Shown here piece by piece: positions 1 through 8,924 of a DNA stretch of 64,000 nucleotides. Every line of letters starts with the position of its first letter. The first letter of the stretch is position 1. Position numbers and translations under genes: made by a program. Source of the stretch: Nocardioides ganghwensis (GTDB lineage Bacteria; Actinomycetota; Actinomycetes; Propionibacteriales; Nocardioidaceae); the NCBI RefSeq assembly GCF_014779655.1, contig NZ_JACXYX010000004.1, positions 124,001-188,000 on the forward strand, given 5' to 3'. Below the pieces are notes generated by a model. It did no database searches, was not told the DNA's origin, and was given only the letters and a program-made list of their open reading frames with translations.

Positions 1-341
1 CGCGACTTCCACTCGGCCTCGTCGCGCTTGTGGCGGTACTCGAAGGACAGGCCGCGCACGATCAGGGCGACCAGGATCAGCAGCAGCGGCAGGTAGAACC
101 CGCTGAACAGCGTGGCGTACCACTCGGGGAAGGCGGCGAAGGTCGCGCCTCCGGCCACCAGCACCCATACCTCGTTGCCGTCCCAGACGGGCCCGATCGT
201 GTTGATCATGACCCGGCGCTCGGTCTCGTTGCGCGCGAGGACGGGCAGCAGCATGCCGACGCCGAAGTCGAAGCCCTCGAGGCAGAAGTAGCCGACCCAC
301 AGTACGGCGATCAGGGCGAACCAGACGGTGGTCAGTTCCAT
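1..341 (-). CDS. cydB: Cytochrome bd ubiquinol oxidase subunit II (partial, C-terminus outside window)
   Basis: This is the N-terminal ~113 residues of the second subunit of the cytochrome bd quinol:O2 oxidoreductase, an integral membrane terminal oxidase. The visible start reads MELTTVWFALIAVLW, followed by GYFCLEGFDFGVGML, the typical first transmembrane segment and Gly-Phe-Asp-Phe-Gly signature of CydB, and then the conserved IGPVWDGNEVW motif. The gene runs off the left edge. It lies 31 nt downstream of cydA on the same strand, so the two are almost certainly cotranscribed as cydAB. Assignment rests on the CydB motifs and the cydA neighbour; the rest of the protein cannot be judged. Confidence 0.93.
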   Translation of the reverse strand, partial: MELTTVWFALIAVLWVGYFCLEGFDFGVGMLLPVLARNETERRVMINTIGPVWDGNEVWVLVAGGATFAAFPEWYATLFSGFYLPLLLILVALIVRGLSFEYRHKRDEAEWKS

Positions 342-372
342 TGGTGTGTCTCTCCGGGTCTCGGCGGGGTGG

Positions 373-1818
373 TCAGTAGGCGAACGTGAGCGGGCGGTCG
401 TCGTCTGCCCCGCCGACGGGGACGTCCGGCGGCTCCACGAACGGGTCGGCGCCCTTGCGGATGTAGGTCACGAGCAGCTTGATCTCGACGACGGCGAGCA
501 GGGCGTACAGGGAGGTGAGCACGATCAGCGACGTGGCCGCCTCGAAGGTGCTGACGCCGGGGGAGACCCCGGACTCGGTCGTCATCAGACCGAAGACGAC
601 CCACGGCTGGCGGCCCATCTCGGTGAAGATCCAGCCCCACGAGGACGCCAGCGTCGTGGCGATCGGGAGGCTCAGTCCCAGCGTGCCGAGCCAGCGGACG
701 CCCGGCGTACGGCCCCCGCGGGTCAGCCACAGGATCAGCGCGGCGCCGGCGGCGGCGAAGAAGCCGAGGCCCATCATGAACCGGAACGACCAGTAGGTCA
801 CGGGGATGACGGGGGTGTAGTCGCCCTCCGTGAAGGCCTTCGACGTCGGGTCGTCGCCGAACTCCTCGACGTACTGCTCGCGCAGCGGGTTGATGCCCTC
901 GACGGTGCCGTCGAACGACCCGGTGCCGAGGAAGGACAGCAGGCACGGGACGGTGACGGCGAACTTCTCCTCCTTGCCGTCGGGCGTGCCGATGGTGAAG
1001 ACCGAGAACGGCGCGCAGCTCTCGCTGGTCTCGTAGAGGCCCTCGGCGGCGGCCATCTTCATCGGCTGCACCTCGGTCATCACCTTGCCCTGGAGGTCGC
1101 CGGTGACGCCGACGCCGATGCCGGCGAGGAGGGTGACGACGGCGCCGATGCGGATGGCGCGGTGGTACATCGGGCGGTCGGCCTCGTGCTTCCTCTTCAT
1201 GTAGAGGTACGCCGAGACGCCGAGCAGGAAGGTGCCGGCGGTCATGTACGCCGCGAAGATCACGTGCGGGAAGGTCACGAGCTGGACCTTGTTGAACATC
1301 ACCGCCCAGAAGTCGATCAGCTCCGCGCGGTCGGTCTCGGGGTTGAACCGGTAGCCCACCGGGTGCTGCATCCAGGAGTTGGCGGCCAGGATGAACCACG
1401 ACGACGCCAGTGTGCCGAGGTGCACGAGCCACATGCAGCCGGCGTGGAGGCCGCGGGGGAGCTTGTCCCAGCCGAAGATCCACAGGCCGAGGAACGTCGA
1501 CTCCAGGAAGAAGGCGAGCAGGCCCTCGACCGCGAGCGGGGCACCGAAGACGTCGCCGACGAAGCGGGAGTAGTCCGACCAGTTCATCCCGAACTGGAAC
1601 TCCTGCACGATGCCGGTCACCACGCCGATGGCGAAGTTGATGAGGAAGAGCTTGCCGAAGAACTTCGTCAGTCGGAGGTAGTCCTCCTTGCCGGTGCGCA
1701 CCCACGCCGTCTCCAGCCCGGCGATGACCGCGGTGAGCCCGATCGTCAGCGGCACGAACAGGAAGTGGTAGACGGTGATGATCCCGAACTGCCAGCGGGC
1801 GATGTCGAGGACGTCCAT
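373..1818 (-). CDS. cydA: Cytochrome bd ubiquinol oxidase subunit I
   Basis: Membrane subunit of cytochrome bd that oxidises quinol and carries the haems (481 aa). The start chosen is ATG giving MDVLDIARWQFGI, the standard CydA N-terminus, with an AAGGG ribosome site about 7 nt upstream; a longer in-frame extension to 1926 has no CydA similarity and crosses the operator. H18 (TVYHFLF) matches the conserved axial haem histidine near the N-terminus. FQFGMNW and the late motif GWIFTEMGRQPW are family signatures. The quinol loop is short. The gene is followed by cydB and is divergent from a BlaI-type repressor gene. The TACTAC/GTAGTA repeats overlap its likely promoter, suggesting BlaI-type control of this low-oxygen or stress oxidase (inference). 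Confidence 0.96.
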   Translation of the reverse strand: MDVLDIARWQFGIITVYHFLFVPLTIGLTAVIAGLETAWVRTGKEDYLRLTKFFGKLFLINFAIGVVTGIVQEFQFGMNWSDYSRFVGDVFGAPLAVEGLLAFFLESTFLGLWIFGWDKLPRGLHAGCMWLVHLGTLASSWFILAANSWMQHPVGYRFNPETDRAELIDFWAVMFNKVQLVTFPHVIFAAYMTAGTFLLGVSAYLYMKRKHEADRPMYHRAIRIGAVVTLLAGIGVGVTGDLQGKVMTEVQPMKMAAAEGLYETSESCAPFSVFTIGTPDGKEEKFAVTVPCLLSFLGTGSFDGTVEGINPLREQYVEEFGDDPTSKAFTEGDYTPVIPVTYWSFRFMMGLGFFAAAGAALILWLTRGGRTPGVRWLGTLGLSLPIATTLASSWGWIFTEMGRQPWVVFGLMTTESGVSPGVSTFEAATSLIVLTSLYALLAVVEIKLLVTYIRKGADPFVEPPDVPVGGADDDRPLTFAY

Positions 1819-1856
1819 GGGCACACCCTTTGTGTGATGGCGCTGCGGCGCGGAAG

Positions 1857-1881
1857 TACTACAGATCGTAGTAGATACTAC
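1857..1881. promoter_or_regulatory. BlaI/MecI-type operator between cydA and blaI-like gene
   Basis: Two overlapping inverted repeats are visible: TACTAC (1857-1862), 5-nt spacer, GTAGTA (1868-1873), then GA and a second TACTAC (1876-1881). BlaI/MecI repressors bind palindromes built on TAC/GTA half-sites. The repeats sit 39 nt upstream of the cydA start and about 44 nt upstream of the repressor start, and contain TANNNT hexamers on the cydA strand, so binding here could control both directions. Function is inferred from sequence and position. Confidence 0.75.
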
Positions 1882-1910
1882 GCGTGTCGTAATTGCCGGC
1901 ACAGGGACCC

Positions 1911-1916
1911 TAGACT
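1911..1916 (+). promoter_or_regulatory. Putative -10 element of the blaI-like gene
   Basis: TAGACT matches the actinobacterial TANNNT -10 pattern and ends 8 nt before the ATG at 1925. No Shine-Dalgarno sequence is visible, so the transcript is probably leaderless or nearly so. Confidence 0.45.
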
Positions 1917-1924
1917 CCAGTTCC

Positions 1925-2287
1925 ATGAGTCCAAGGTCCCGGATGGGTGAGCTCGAGCAGGCGGTGCTCGAGGTGCTGTGGGGGCTCGACGCGCCGGCCA
2001 GCGGCCGCGAGGTGCACGAGCGCCTGTCAGGTCGGGACCTCGCCTACACGACCGTGATGACGGTGCTCGACCGCCTGGCTCGCAAGGACGTCGTCGTGCG
2101 CGAGCGCGAGGGCCGGGCGTTCCGCTACGCGCCCCGGCTGACCCGCGCTGCGATGACGGCCGAGCTGATGCACGAGGCGCTCGGAGGCACTGACACCGAC
2201 CGTGAGCAGGCGCTCGTGTCCTTCGTGGGCGAGGCCAGCGCCGAGGACCTCGCGGCGTTGCGTCGCGCCCTCGACGAGCTCGCCTGA
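1925..2287 (+). CDS. BlaI/MecI/CopY family transcriptional repressor
   Basis: A 120-aa winged-helix repressor of the Penicillinase_R family. It begins MGELEQAVLEVLW (the usual first helix), followed by the recognition-helix region AYTTVMTVLDRLARKDVV, the wing (REREGRAFRYAP) and a helical C-terminal dimerisation part. Length matches the family (120-140 aa). A gene for an M56 membrane protease follows 12 nt downstream, the classical BlaI-BlaR arrangement in which proteolysis inactivates the repressor. The palindromes at 1857-1881 are the probable binding site. Its divergence from cydAB suggests it regulates respiration rather than, or in addition to, beta-lactamase; no beta-lactamase gene is adjacent. 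Confidence 0.92.
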   Translation: MSPRSRMGELEQAVLEVLWGLDAPASGREVHERLSGRDLAYTTVMTVLDRLARKDVVVREREGRAFRYAPRLTRAAMTAELMHEALGGTDTDREQALVSFVGEASAEDLAALRRALDELA

Positions 2288-2299
2288 CCCGGCCGACCC

Positions 2300-3166
2300 G
2301 TGGCCACCACGCTCGTCCTCGGGGCACTCGCAGTGGTGCTCGCGGGCCCGTTCCCGTGGGGGCTGTCGCGCTGGCGCGGTCTGAGGCGTACGCCGGCCGC
2401 GGCGATGCTGCTCTGGCAGAGCACGGCGCTGGCCGCGGTCCTCGCGGCGCTCGGTGCCGGTTTGTCGCTCGCCACGGAGCGGCTCTGGGAGCCCCCGGTC
2501 ACGGCTGTCGACGTGGTCGTGGCCGGACTCGCGGGGGCGGTCACGCTCGTCGTGCTCGCCCGGCTCGCCGTCAGCGGGCACCGCACCGGCACCGCCCTGC
2601 GGAGGATGCGACGGGTCCACCGCGAGCGCGTGGACCTCGTCGCAGAGGTCGACAGGGGAGTGTCGGTGCTCGAGCACGAGCTGCCCGTGGCCTACTGCGT
2701 GCCGGGCATGACCGGTGCGCGCATCGTCGTGTCCCGCTCCACGCTGACCACCCTGGCGCCGGCGGAGCTCGGAGCGGTCCTCGAGCACGAGCGCTCGCAC
2801 CTGCGCGCCCGCCACGACCTGGTGCTGGAGGCCTTCGCCGTGCTCCACCGCGCGTTCCCGCGCTGGGTGGCCAGCGCGGCCGCCCGACGTGAGGTGGAGG
2901 TGCTGGTGGAGGTGCTGGCCGACCGTGCCGCCTGCCGCGCGGGAGACCGTCGAGCGCTGGCCTCGGCGCTGCTGGCCCTCGCCGGCTCCCCGGCTCCGGC
3001 CGGGTCGCTGGGATCGTCGGGGTCGTCGCTCGCGGCTCGCGTGGAGGTGCTGCGCGACACCCGTCCCCGTCCCGTGCAGGCGGCGGGGGTGGCCCTCCTC
3101 GCCGCCGCGATCCTCGCGCTGCCGACGTTGCTGGTGGTCCTGCCCTGGCTGGCCGGGCTCCGCTGA
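2300..3166 (+). CDS. M56 family (BlaR1/MecR1-like) membrane metallopeptidase without sensor domain
   Basis: A 288-aa integral membrane zinc peptidase, GTG start. Hydrophobic segments occur at about residues 1-20, 35-55 and 65-90 and again at the C-terminus (about 262-285), with the cytosolic catalytic motif HERSH (HExxH form, LEHERSHLRARHD) between them. A downstream EVLADRAA supplies the likely third zinc ligand. Actinobacterial M56 proteins of this size lack the penicillin-binding sensor of BlaR1, so the signal is unknown. It is 12 nt after the BlaI-like gene, forming a two-gene operon; its presumed job is to cleave or relieve that repressor. The operon ends at a hairpin terminator shared with the convergent protease gene. 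Confidence 0.9.
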   Translation: MATTLVLGALAVVLAGPFPWGLSRWRGLRRTPAAAMLLWQSTALAAVLAALGAGLSLATERLWEPPVTAVDVVVAGLAGAVTLVVLARLAVSGHRTGTALRRMRRVHRERVDLVAEVDRGVSVLEHELPVAYCVPGMTGARIVVSRSTLTTLAPAELGAVLEHERSHLRARHDLVLEAFAVLHRAFPRWVASAAARREVEVLVEVLADRAACRAGDRRALASALLALAGSPAPAGSLGSSGSSLAARVEVLRDTRPRPVQAAGVALLAAAILALPTLLVVLPWLAGLR

Positions 3167-3174
3167 AGACGACG

Positions 3175-3206
3175 GACGGGGCCCCGGCGCGAGCCGGGAC
3201 CCCGTC
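3175..3206. terminator. Bidirectional hairpin terminator between convergent genes
   Basis: 14-nt arms (3175-3188 and 3193-3206) around the loop GCGA pair with a single mismatch. The hairpin lies between the M56 gene stop and the stop of the convergent metalloprotease gene. No strong T-run is present, as is usual in actinobacteria. Confidence 0.75.
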
Positions 3207-3221
3207 ACAGGTGGTGATGGT

Positions 3222-6083
3222 TCAGCCGCGACGTCCCTCGAGCGACGCCGTTCCCGACGCCGTTCCCGACGCCGCCAGGGCGCAGGTCACGACCTCGATG
3301 TTGTCGACGTACCAGCCCTCGAGACCGCCACATCCGTCACGACCGATGTCGAAGCGGAAGGTGACGGTGTCGCCCGGCTTGACGCCGGCCTTGGCGAGGT
3401 CGACCTGCGAGGTGCCCCACGAGCCGCCGATCCTGCCGCCGTCGGTGCCGGTGAAGCCCTCCTCGCCCGCCATCGGGTTGGTGTTGGTCGAGGCGTCGGT
3501 CAGCTTCGTCGGCTGGTTGAACAGGTAGGCGCTCGCGGGGATCACCGTGAACGCGCCCCCGTTGACGCTGACCTTGACGTTGCCGCCGTCGTAGCCCGTC
3601 TCGGTCGAGACGTAGTGGTCGAAGGCCATCCGGACACCCTGGTCACCCGCCGGCACCTGCACGGCCGGGCTGGTGATGGAGTCCCGGCTCGAGAAGTCGC
3701 CGGCCCCGTTGGAGCACTCGCCCCTGTCCGGTGCGGGACCGTGGGCAACGCCCCCCGTGCGGTCGCCGGGGGCGTCGGTCGAGGCCTCCCACGGAGCACC
3801 GAAGCCACCCGAGAACACCACCTGCTGGTCCGCGGTCCAGCCGGTGAGCCCGTCCTCGAAGTCCTCGGTCCACACCTGCGTCTCGGTGCCGCCCTCACCG
3901 CAGAGGGTGGGGGTGTTCGGGTCGAGCAGCGGCTTGAAGTTGCACTGGACCGGGTCCTGTCGCAGCTCGACGGCGGCGACGATGTTCTTGACCTGGGCAC
4001 AGTCCGACATGCGCACCGACGGGGCTGCCTGCGTGGCGGCGCCCGCCGCGGTCGTGAGCCGGTTGATCGGCCGTCCGACCAGGTCCAGGCAGGATGCCTC
4101 GAGCGAGTCGGCATGGTCGGCGAAGTCGCTCGTCGGCGTCTGGTAGGCGGTCATCGCCCGCCAGTAGATCGCCGCCGCCTTGTCGAGCCCGATGCCCTTG
4201 ACGTCCACGCCGTTGTAGGTGCCGCCGTCGACGAGCAGGGCGTAGCCGTGGTTGGGCACACCCGAGTTGCTGTGCACGCCGCCGCCGTCGTCGCTGGCGC
4301 AGTAGTACTGGGCGTCGGAGACCTTGCCGGGGTCGCCGTAGCACGTGGGGGACCACATGTCGCGGATCGCCCCACCGAAGGCGGAGGAGTCCTCGCCCAT
4401 GAGCCAGCGGTAGGAGTCGCCGCGGTCGCCCGCCGCGTCCTTCATCGTGATGTTGACCGCGCCGTTGGGCAGGGCCGACTTGATGAGGTTGCCGTCGCTG
4501 AGCCGGATCCGGACCGAGGGGATGGTGATGCTCGGGTCCGACCCCGACATCCCGCCGGGGGTCGCCTCGACGTTGTCGGCCACGAGGACCGCCCTCGCCC
4601 CGGCGTCCTGGGCGTTCTTGACCTTGATGGTGAAGGCGCAGGTGCCGCGGTCGACCAGGGCGACCTTGCCGGCGACGGCCCCGCCGTTGGTCAGCGGCTC
4701 GCAGGCGTCGTTGGTCGCGCCGGAGCCGTCCGTGCCCAGCACCACGTCACCCGTGATCCCGGTGCCGTCGAGCTGGGCGCCGAACTGCGCAGCGCCGGCG
4801 TCGCACGTCTTGGCGATGCTGGCCGGCGAGTTGATGACGACGACAGGCGTGGCGGGGGAGTGCGTCGAGCACTGGCCGACCGGACGTGCCGCCGAGATGT
4901 CGCCCTCATCGGCGTCCATCCGGCCGTTGATCAGGTCGACGGTCTCGCCCCAGATGTCGGAGTAGGACTCGTTGAGGGCACCGGACTGCCACTGGTAGAT
5001 GAGTCCGTGGGTGTACTCGGTGTAGGCGTGGCCCCACTCGTGCGCGACGACGTCGTCGGACGACACGCCGGAGCAGTAGTTGGTGGTCACGCCGTTCCAG
5101 TTGGCGTTGGGGCAGGAGATCCGCGGGTCGTTGTTGACCGTGACCATCTTGTGCCCCTCGCCGTCGTAGGAGTCACGACCGAAGGCGTTCTTGAAGAACC
5201 AGTAGGACTCGCCGGTGGCCAGCACCTCGTTCTGCTGGTCGACGTCGAGGCGGCCCGGGAACCGGTCCCCCTCGCTCCACCGCAGGCCCTTGCGGCTGTA
5301 GCTCGCCTCGTAGAGCTCGCGGTAGAGCCCGTCGTGGATCAGCGAGTAGCGGTTGACCAGCTTGCCGGTCGACGCGTCGAGGAACACCATGTCGCGCACG
5401 TTGGCGCCGTTGGACACCTCGACGGCCCACGCGAGGATCGCCCGGCCCGCTTCGCCCTTCGTGGCGCCGACCCGGTAGACCACGAGGTCGGTGCTCGCTG
5501 CCTCGATGCCGGTGGTGTCGGCGTCGCCCTCATGGCCCGGCGGGTCGCTGCGCACGGTGCCGACGGCGTCGTCCGCGGCGGCCGAGGCGCTCAGGCGCGG
5601 CGTCACCGACAGGTCGAGCGACGGGGCGGCGTAGCCGTTGACCGCGGTGAGGTCACCCTGCTCGTCGACCTGGGCACGGAGCATGGACCCGAACACGGGG
5701 ACCCCGCGGTAGGACTGGGTGTAGGTCACCGTCCAGCCGCCGTTGGCGGCCTCGACGCGGGCGCGGCGCAGCTCGCCCGCGCGCGCGCCGAAGTTGGCGG
5801 CGTACTTGTCGAGGTAGGCCTCCGACTTCGCGACCGCGTCGTCCCTCGTCCGGCCCGAGCGAGCCGGCATCAGGTCGCCACCCCGCTCGACGCGGATGAA
5901 GCCGACCCGCTTGGTCGCGCTCTCCCCGGAGAGGGAGACCAGCCCGGCGGCTTCGTCCTTCATGGCGCGTACGCCGTTGTCGTCGGCCTGCGCGGCCGGT
6001 GCTGCCTGCACCGTGATCGCAGGAGCGGCCGCGAGGCCCGCTCCCACCATCGCGAGCGCAAGCCCTCTGCTGAGGAGCTTCAC
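3222..6083 (-). CDS. Secreted M4 (thermolysin-like) metalloprotease with inserted PA domain
   Basis: A 953-aa secreted zinc endopeptidase. The GTG start at 6083 (VKLLSRGLALAM) is preferred because GGAGG stands 8 nt upstream; it opens a signal peptide ending near AAPAAQA. A propeptide follows (about residues 40-250, including the FTP-like TYTQSYRGVPVFG). The catalytic motif HEWGH is at about 348-352 and the downstream glutamate is in NESYSDIWGE. A protease-associated (PA) domain (about 415-550, GKVALVDRGTCAF) splits the catalytic domain, which resumes with VHSNSGVPNHGYALL. The C-terminal ~220 residues form a jelly-roll-like domain (WTEDFEDGLTGW...GWYVDNIEV). The gene ends against a shared terminator and is divergent from ftsK. 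Probable role is extracellular protein degradation. Confidence 0.92.
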   Translation of the reverse strand: MKLLSRGLALAMVGAGLAAAPAITVQAAPAAQADDNGVRAMKDEAAGLVSLSGESATKRVGFIRVERGGDLMPARSGRTRDDAVAKSEAYLDKYAANFGARAGELRRARVEAANGGWTVTYTQSYRGVPVFGSMLRAQVDEQGDLTAVNGYAAPSLDLSVTPRLSASAAADDAVGTVRSDPPGHEGDADTTGIEAASTDLVVYRVGATKGEAGRAILAWAVEVSNGANVRDMVFLDASTGKLVNRYSLIHDGLYRELYEASYSRKGLRWSEGDRFPGRLDVDQQNEVLATGESYWFFKNAFGRDSYDGEGHKMVTVNNDPRISCPNANWNGVTTNYCSGVSSDDVVAHEWGHAYTEYTHGLIYQWQSGALNESYSDIWGETVDLINGRMDADEGDISAARPVGQCSTHSPATPVVVINSPASIAKTCDAGAAQFGAQLDGTGITGDVVLGTDGSGATNDACEPLTNGGAVAGKVALVDRGTCAFTIKVKNAQDAGARAVLVADNVEATPGGMSGSDPSITIPSVRIRLSDGNLIKSALPNGAVNITMKDAAGDRGDSYRWLMGEDSSAFGGAIRDMWSPTCYGDPGKVSDAQYYCASDDGGGVHSNSGVPNHGYALLVDGGTYNGVDVKGIGLDKAAAIYWRAMTAYQTPTSDFADHADSLEASCLDLVGRPINRLTTAAGAATQAAPSVRMSDCAQVKNIVAAVELRQDPVQCNFKPLLDPNTPTLCGEGGTETQVWTEDFEDGLTGWTADQQVVFSGGFGAPWEASTDAPGDRTGGVAHGPAPDRGECSNGAGDFSSRDSITSPAVQVPAGDQGVRMAFDHYVSTETGYDGGNVKVSVNGGAFTVIPASAYLFNQPTKLTDASTNTNPMAGEEGFTGTDGGRIGGSWGTSQVDLAKAGVKPGDTVTFRFDIGRDGCGGLEGWYVDNIEVVTCALAASGTASGTASLEGRRG

Positions 6084-6254
6084 TCTCTTTCCTCCGATTC
6101 CGAGACGCACCCGGAACCCAAGTCGCCCGAGTGACCCGGCTCACCATAAGTAGGACGTCCGACAATGGGAAGCACGGCATCTCGCAAGCCCCCCTCAGGG
6201 GTGCATCCCACGACACGCACCCGTGTGGTCCCTGTGACTGGTGTGACGTGGCCG

Positions 6255-6260
6255 TAGGGT
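6255..6260 (+). promoter_or_regulatory. Putative leaderless -10 element of ftsK
   Basis: TAGGGT (TANNNT pattern) followed by exactly 6 nt and the ATG of ftsK; transcription would begin at or next to the A of the start codon. No ribosome-binding site is visible. Confidence 0.55.
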
Positions 6261-6266
6261 CTGAGC

Positions 6267-8924
6267 ATGGCGACCCGTACGTCTTCCCCGCCGGGGTCGC
6301 GGAGCTCGAGCACGTCTGGAACCAAGCGCACCACCAAGGGTTCGAGCACCCGATCACGGAGTACCAGCACCAAGCGTCCCGCCCCACGCTCACCAGCGAA
6401 GGGCAGGGGCCGGTCCAACGCGTCCTCTCGCCCGGCGCCCCGGGCGGTGCGCAACGGCCCCGGTCCGGTCTCGCGCGCCTTCGGTGCGCTCGGTCGGGCG
6501 CTGGCGGCGGTCTGGCTCGGCATCGCCCACGCGGTGGGAGCGGTCGCCCGCTCGATCGGGCAGTCGGCCCGTGACCTCGACCCCGAGCACCGTCGCGACG
6601 GGGTGGGCCTGTTCCTCTTCGGACTGGCCATGGTCGTCGCGGCCGCCGTGTGGTGGCAGCTGCCGGGCGGAGTCATGGACTTCGCCCGGTCGGTGACGGC
6701 CGGCGCCGTCGGCAAGGTCGGCTGGTTCGTGCCGCTCTTCCTGGTCTACGCCGGGTGGCGCACCCTGCGCGACCCCGAGCGCAACGGCCCCGCCGGCCGG
6801 CAGGTGATCGGCTGGACCGCCTTCACGCTGGGCCTGCTCGGCATCGTGCACATCGCCAACGGCAACCCGCAGCCCGTGCTCGGCGACGCCACCATCCTCC
6901 AGGGGGCCGGGGGAGCGGTCGGCTACGTCACCTCGAGCCTGCTGCTCGACCTGATGCAGACCCCGTACGTCGTGGTGCCGCTGCTGGCCCTGCTGGCGAT
7001 CTTCGGCATCCTGATCATCACCGCGACCCCGGTCTACCAGATCCCGGCCCGGCTGGCCGCGCTGCGCGACAAGGCGCTGGGCCGTACGCCTGCCGAGGAC
7101 GCCGCGGCCGACGACGAGCCGACGAAGCCCGTGCGCACGCGCCGCCGCTCGATGCTCGACGACGACGTCGACCCCGAGATGGGCGACCCGGCCTACGACA
7201 GCCCGGTCCTGTCCGACCGCGAGCTCAGGAAGCGCCGCAAGAAGAAGGCCGGGCCCGATGAGGGGGCAGAGCCCCAGGAGGACTACGGCATCGACCTGTT
7301 CGCCGACCCGATCGACGGATCGGCCGACGCGCCGACCGAGGTCACCCCGGCCGTGGTCGGTTCCGTCCCGGGCGGCAAGGACGACACCGGCCCGGTCGAG
7401 CCGCCGCCGCACACGCCGCTGCCGGCGCGCGTCGAGCAGCTCGCCCTGTCCGGCGACATCACCTACTCACTGCCCGACAACTCCTCGCTCAAGCCGGGCT
7501 CGCCGCACAAGGCGCGCTCCAAGGCCAGCGACGCGGTCGTCGAGCGGCTGATGCAGGTGATGGAGGAGTTCGGCATCGACGCCACCGTCACCGGCTACAC
7601 CCGCGGCCCGACGGTCACCCGCTACGAGGTCGAGCTCGGCCCCGCGGTGAAGGTGGAGAAGGTCACCGCGCTGTCGAAGAACATCGCCTACGCCGTCGCG
7701 TCCGCCGACGTCCGCATCCTCAGCCCGATCCCCGGCAAGTCGGCCATCGGCATCGAGATCCCCAACGTCGACAAGGAGATCGTCTCCCTGGGCGACGTGC
7801 TCCGGTCCACCACCGCCCGCTCGGACCACCACCCGATGGTGGCCGGGCTCGGCAAGGACGTCGAGGGCGGCTTCGTCGTGGCCAACATGGCGAAGATGCC
7901 GCACCTGCTCGTCGCCGGTGCGACGGGTTCCGGAAAGTCGAGCTTCATCAACTCGCTGATCACCTCGATCCTGATGCGGGCCACGCCCGACGAGGTCCGG
8001 ATGATCATGGTCGACCCCAAGCGGGTCGAGCTGAACGCCTACGAGGGCGTCCCGCACCTGATCACGCCGATCATCACCAACCCCAAGAAGGCCGCCGAGG
8101 CGCTGGCCTGGGTCGTGCGCGAGATGGACATGCGCTACGACGACCTGGCCAACTTCGGCTTCCGCCACATCGACGACTTCAACAAGGCGGTTCGCGCCGG
8201 GAAGGTCGAGGTCCCCGCGGGCAGCGAGCGCACCCTGACGCCGTACCCCTACCTCCTCGTCATCGTCGACGAGCTCGCCGACCTGATGATGGTCGCCCCG
8301 CGCGACGTCGAGGACTCGGTCGTCCGCATCACCCAGCTGGCCCGTGCGGCCGGCATCCACCTGGTGCTCGCGACCCAGCGTCCGTCGGTCGACGTCGTCA
8401 CCGGCCTCATCAAGGCCAACGTGCCGTCGCGGCTCGCGTTCGCGACGAGCTCGCTCGGCGACAGCCGCGTCATCCTCGACCAGCCGGGCGCCGAGAAGCT
8501 CGTCGGCCAGGGTGACGGCCTGTTCCTGCCCATGGGCGCGTCCAAGCCCGTACGTGTGCAGGGTTCGTGGGTCACCGAGGCCGAGATCCACCAGGTCGTC
8601 AAGCACTGCAAGGACCAGCTCGAGCCGACCTACGTCGAGGACGTGACGGCGCCGAAGGAGTCCAAGCGCGAGCTCGACGACGACATCGGCGACGACATGG
8701 AGCTGGTGGTGCAGGCCATCGAGCTCATCGTCTCCACGCAGTTCGGCTCGACGTCGATGCTCCAGCGCAAGCTGCGCGTCGGCTTCGCCAAGGCCGGCCG
8801 GCTGATGGACATCCTCGAGAGCCGCGGGGTCGTCGGACCCAGCGAGGGCTCGAAGGCGCGTGACGTCCTGGTCAAGCCGGACGAGCTCGATTCCGTGATC
8901 GCAACGTTGGAGGGGGGAGCCTGA
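6267..8924 (+). CDS. ftsK: DNA translocase FtsK/SpoIIIE
   Basis: An 885-aa septal DNA pump that clears chromosomes through the division septum. The N-terminus (about 1-65) is an unusual Ser/Thr/Arg/Lys-rich basic tail. Four to five transmembrane segments follow (about 110-250), then a charged linker with acidic stretches (about 270-390). The RecA-like motor comes next: Walker A GATGSGKSS at about 551-559, Walker B region LLVIVDELADLM, and the downstream motif ITQLARAAGIHLVLATQRPS. The C-terminal winged-helix gamma domain ends the protein (SMLQRKLRVGFAKAGRLMD). The stop overlaps the start of the RodZ-like gene by 1 nt, so the two are translationally linked. Confidence 0.97.
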   Translation: MATRTSSPPGSRSSSTSGTKRTTKGSSTRSRSTSTKRPAPRSPAKGRGRSNASSRPAPRAVRNGPGPVSRAFGALGRALAAVWLGIAHAVGAVARSIGQSARDLDPEHRRDGVGLFLFGLAMVVAAAVWWQLPGGVMDFARSVTAGAVGKVGWFVPLFLVYAGWRTLRDPERNGPAGRQVIGWTAFTLGLLGIVHIANGNPQPVLGDATILQGAGGAVGYVTSSLLLDLMQTPYVVVPLLALLAIFGILIITATPVYQIPARLAALRDKALGRTPAEDAAADDEPTKPVRTRRRSMLDDDVDPEMGDPAYDSPVLSDRELRKRRKKKAGPDEGAEPQEDYGIDLFADPIDGSADAPTEVTPAVVGSVPGGKDDTGPVEPPPHTPLPARVEQLALSGDITYSLPDNSSLKPGSPHKARSKASDAVVERLMQVMEEFGIDATVTGYTRGPTVTRYEVELGPAVKVEKVTALSKNIAYAVASADVRILSPIPGKSAIGIEIPNVDKEIVSLGDVLRSTTARSDHHPMVAGLGKDVEGGFVVANMAKMPHLLVAGATGSGKSSFINSLITSILMRATPDEVRMIMVDPKRVELNAYEGVPHLITPIITNPKKAAEALAWVVREMDMRYDDLANFGFRHIDDFNKAVRAGKVEVPAGSERTLTPYPYLLVIVDELADLMMVAPRDVEDSVVRITQLARAAGIHLVLATQRPSVDVVTGLIKANVPSRLAFATSSLGDSRVILDQPGAEKLVGQGDGLFLPMGASKPVRVQGSWVTEAEIHQVVKHCKDQLEPTYVEDVTAPKESKRELDDDIGDDMELVVQAIELIVSTQFGSTSMLQRKLRVGFAKAGRLMDILESRGVVGPSEGSKARDVLVKPDELDSVIATLEGGA

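Noticed and set aside
2889..6134. A 1081-codon open frame on the plus strand over the protease gene.
   Set aside because: Shadow of the thermolysin-type protease, which has a signal peptide and HEWGH.
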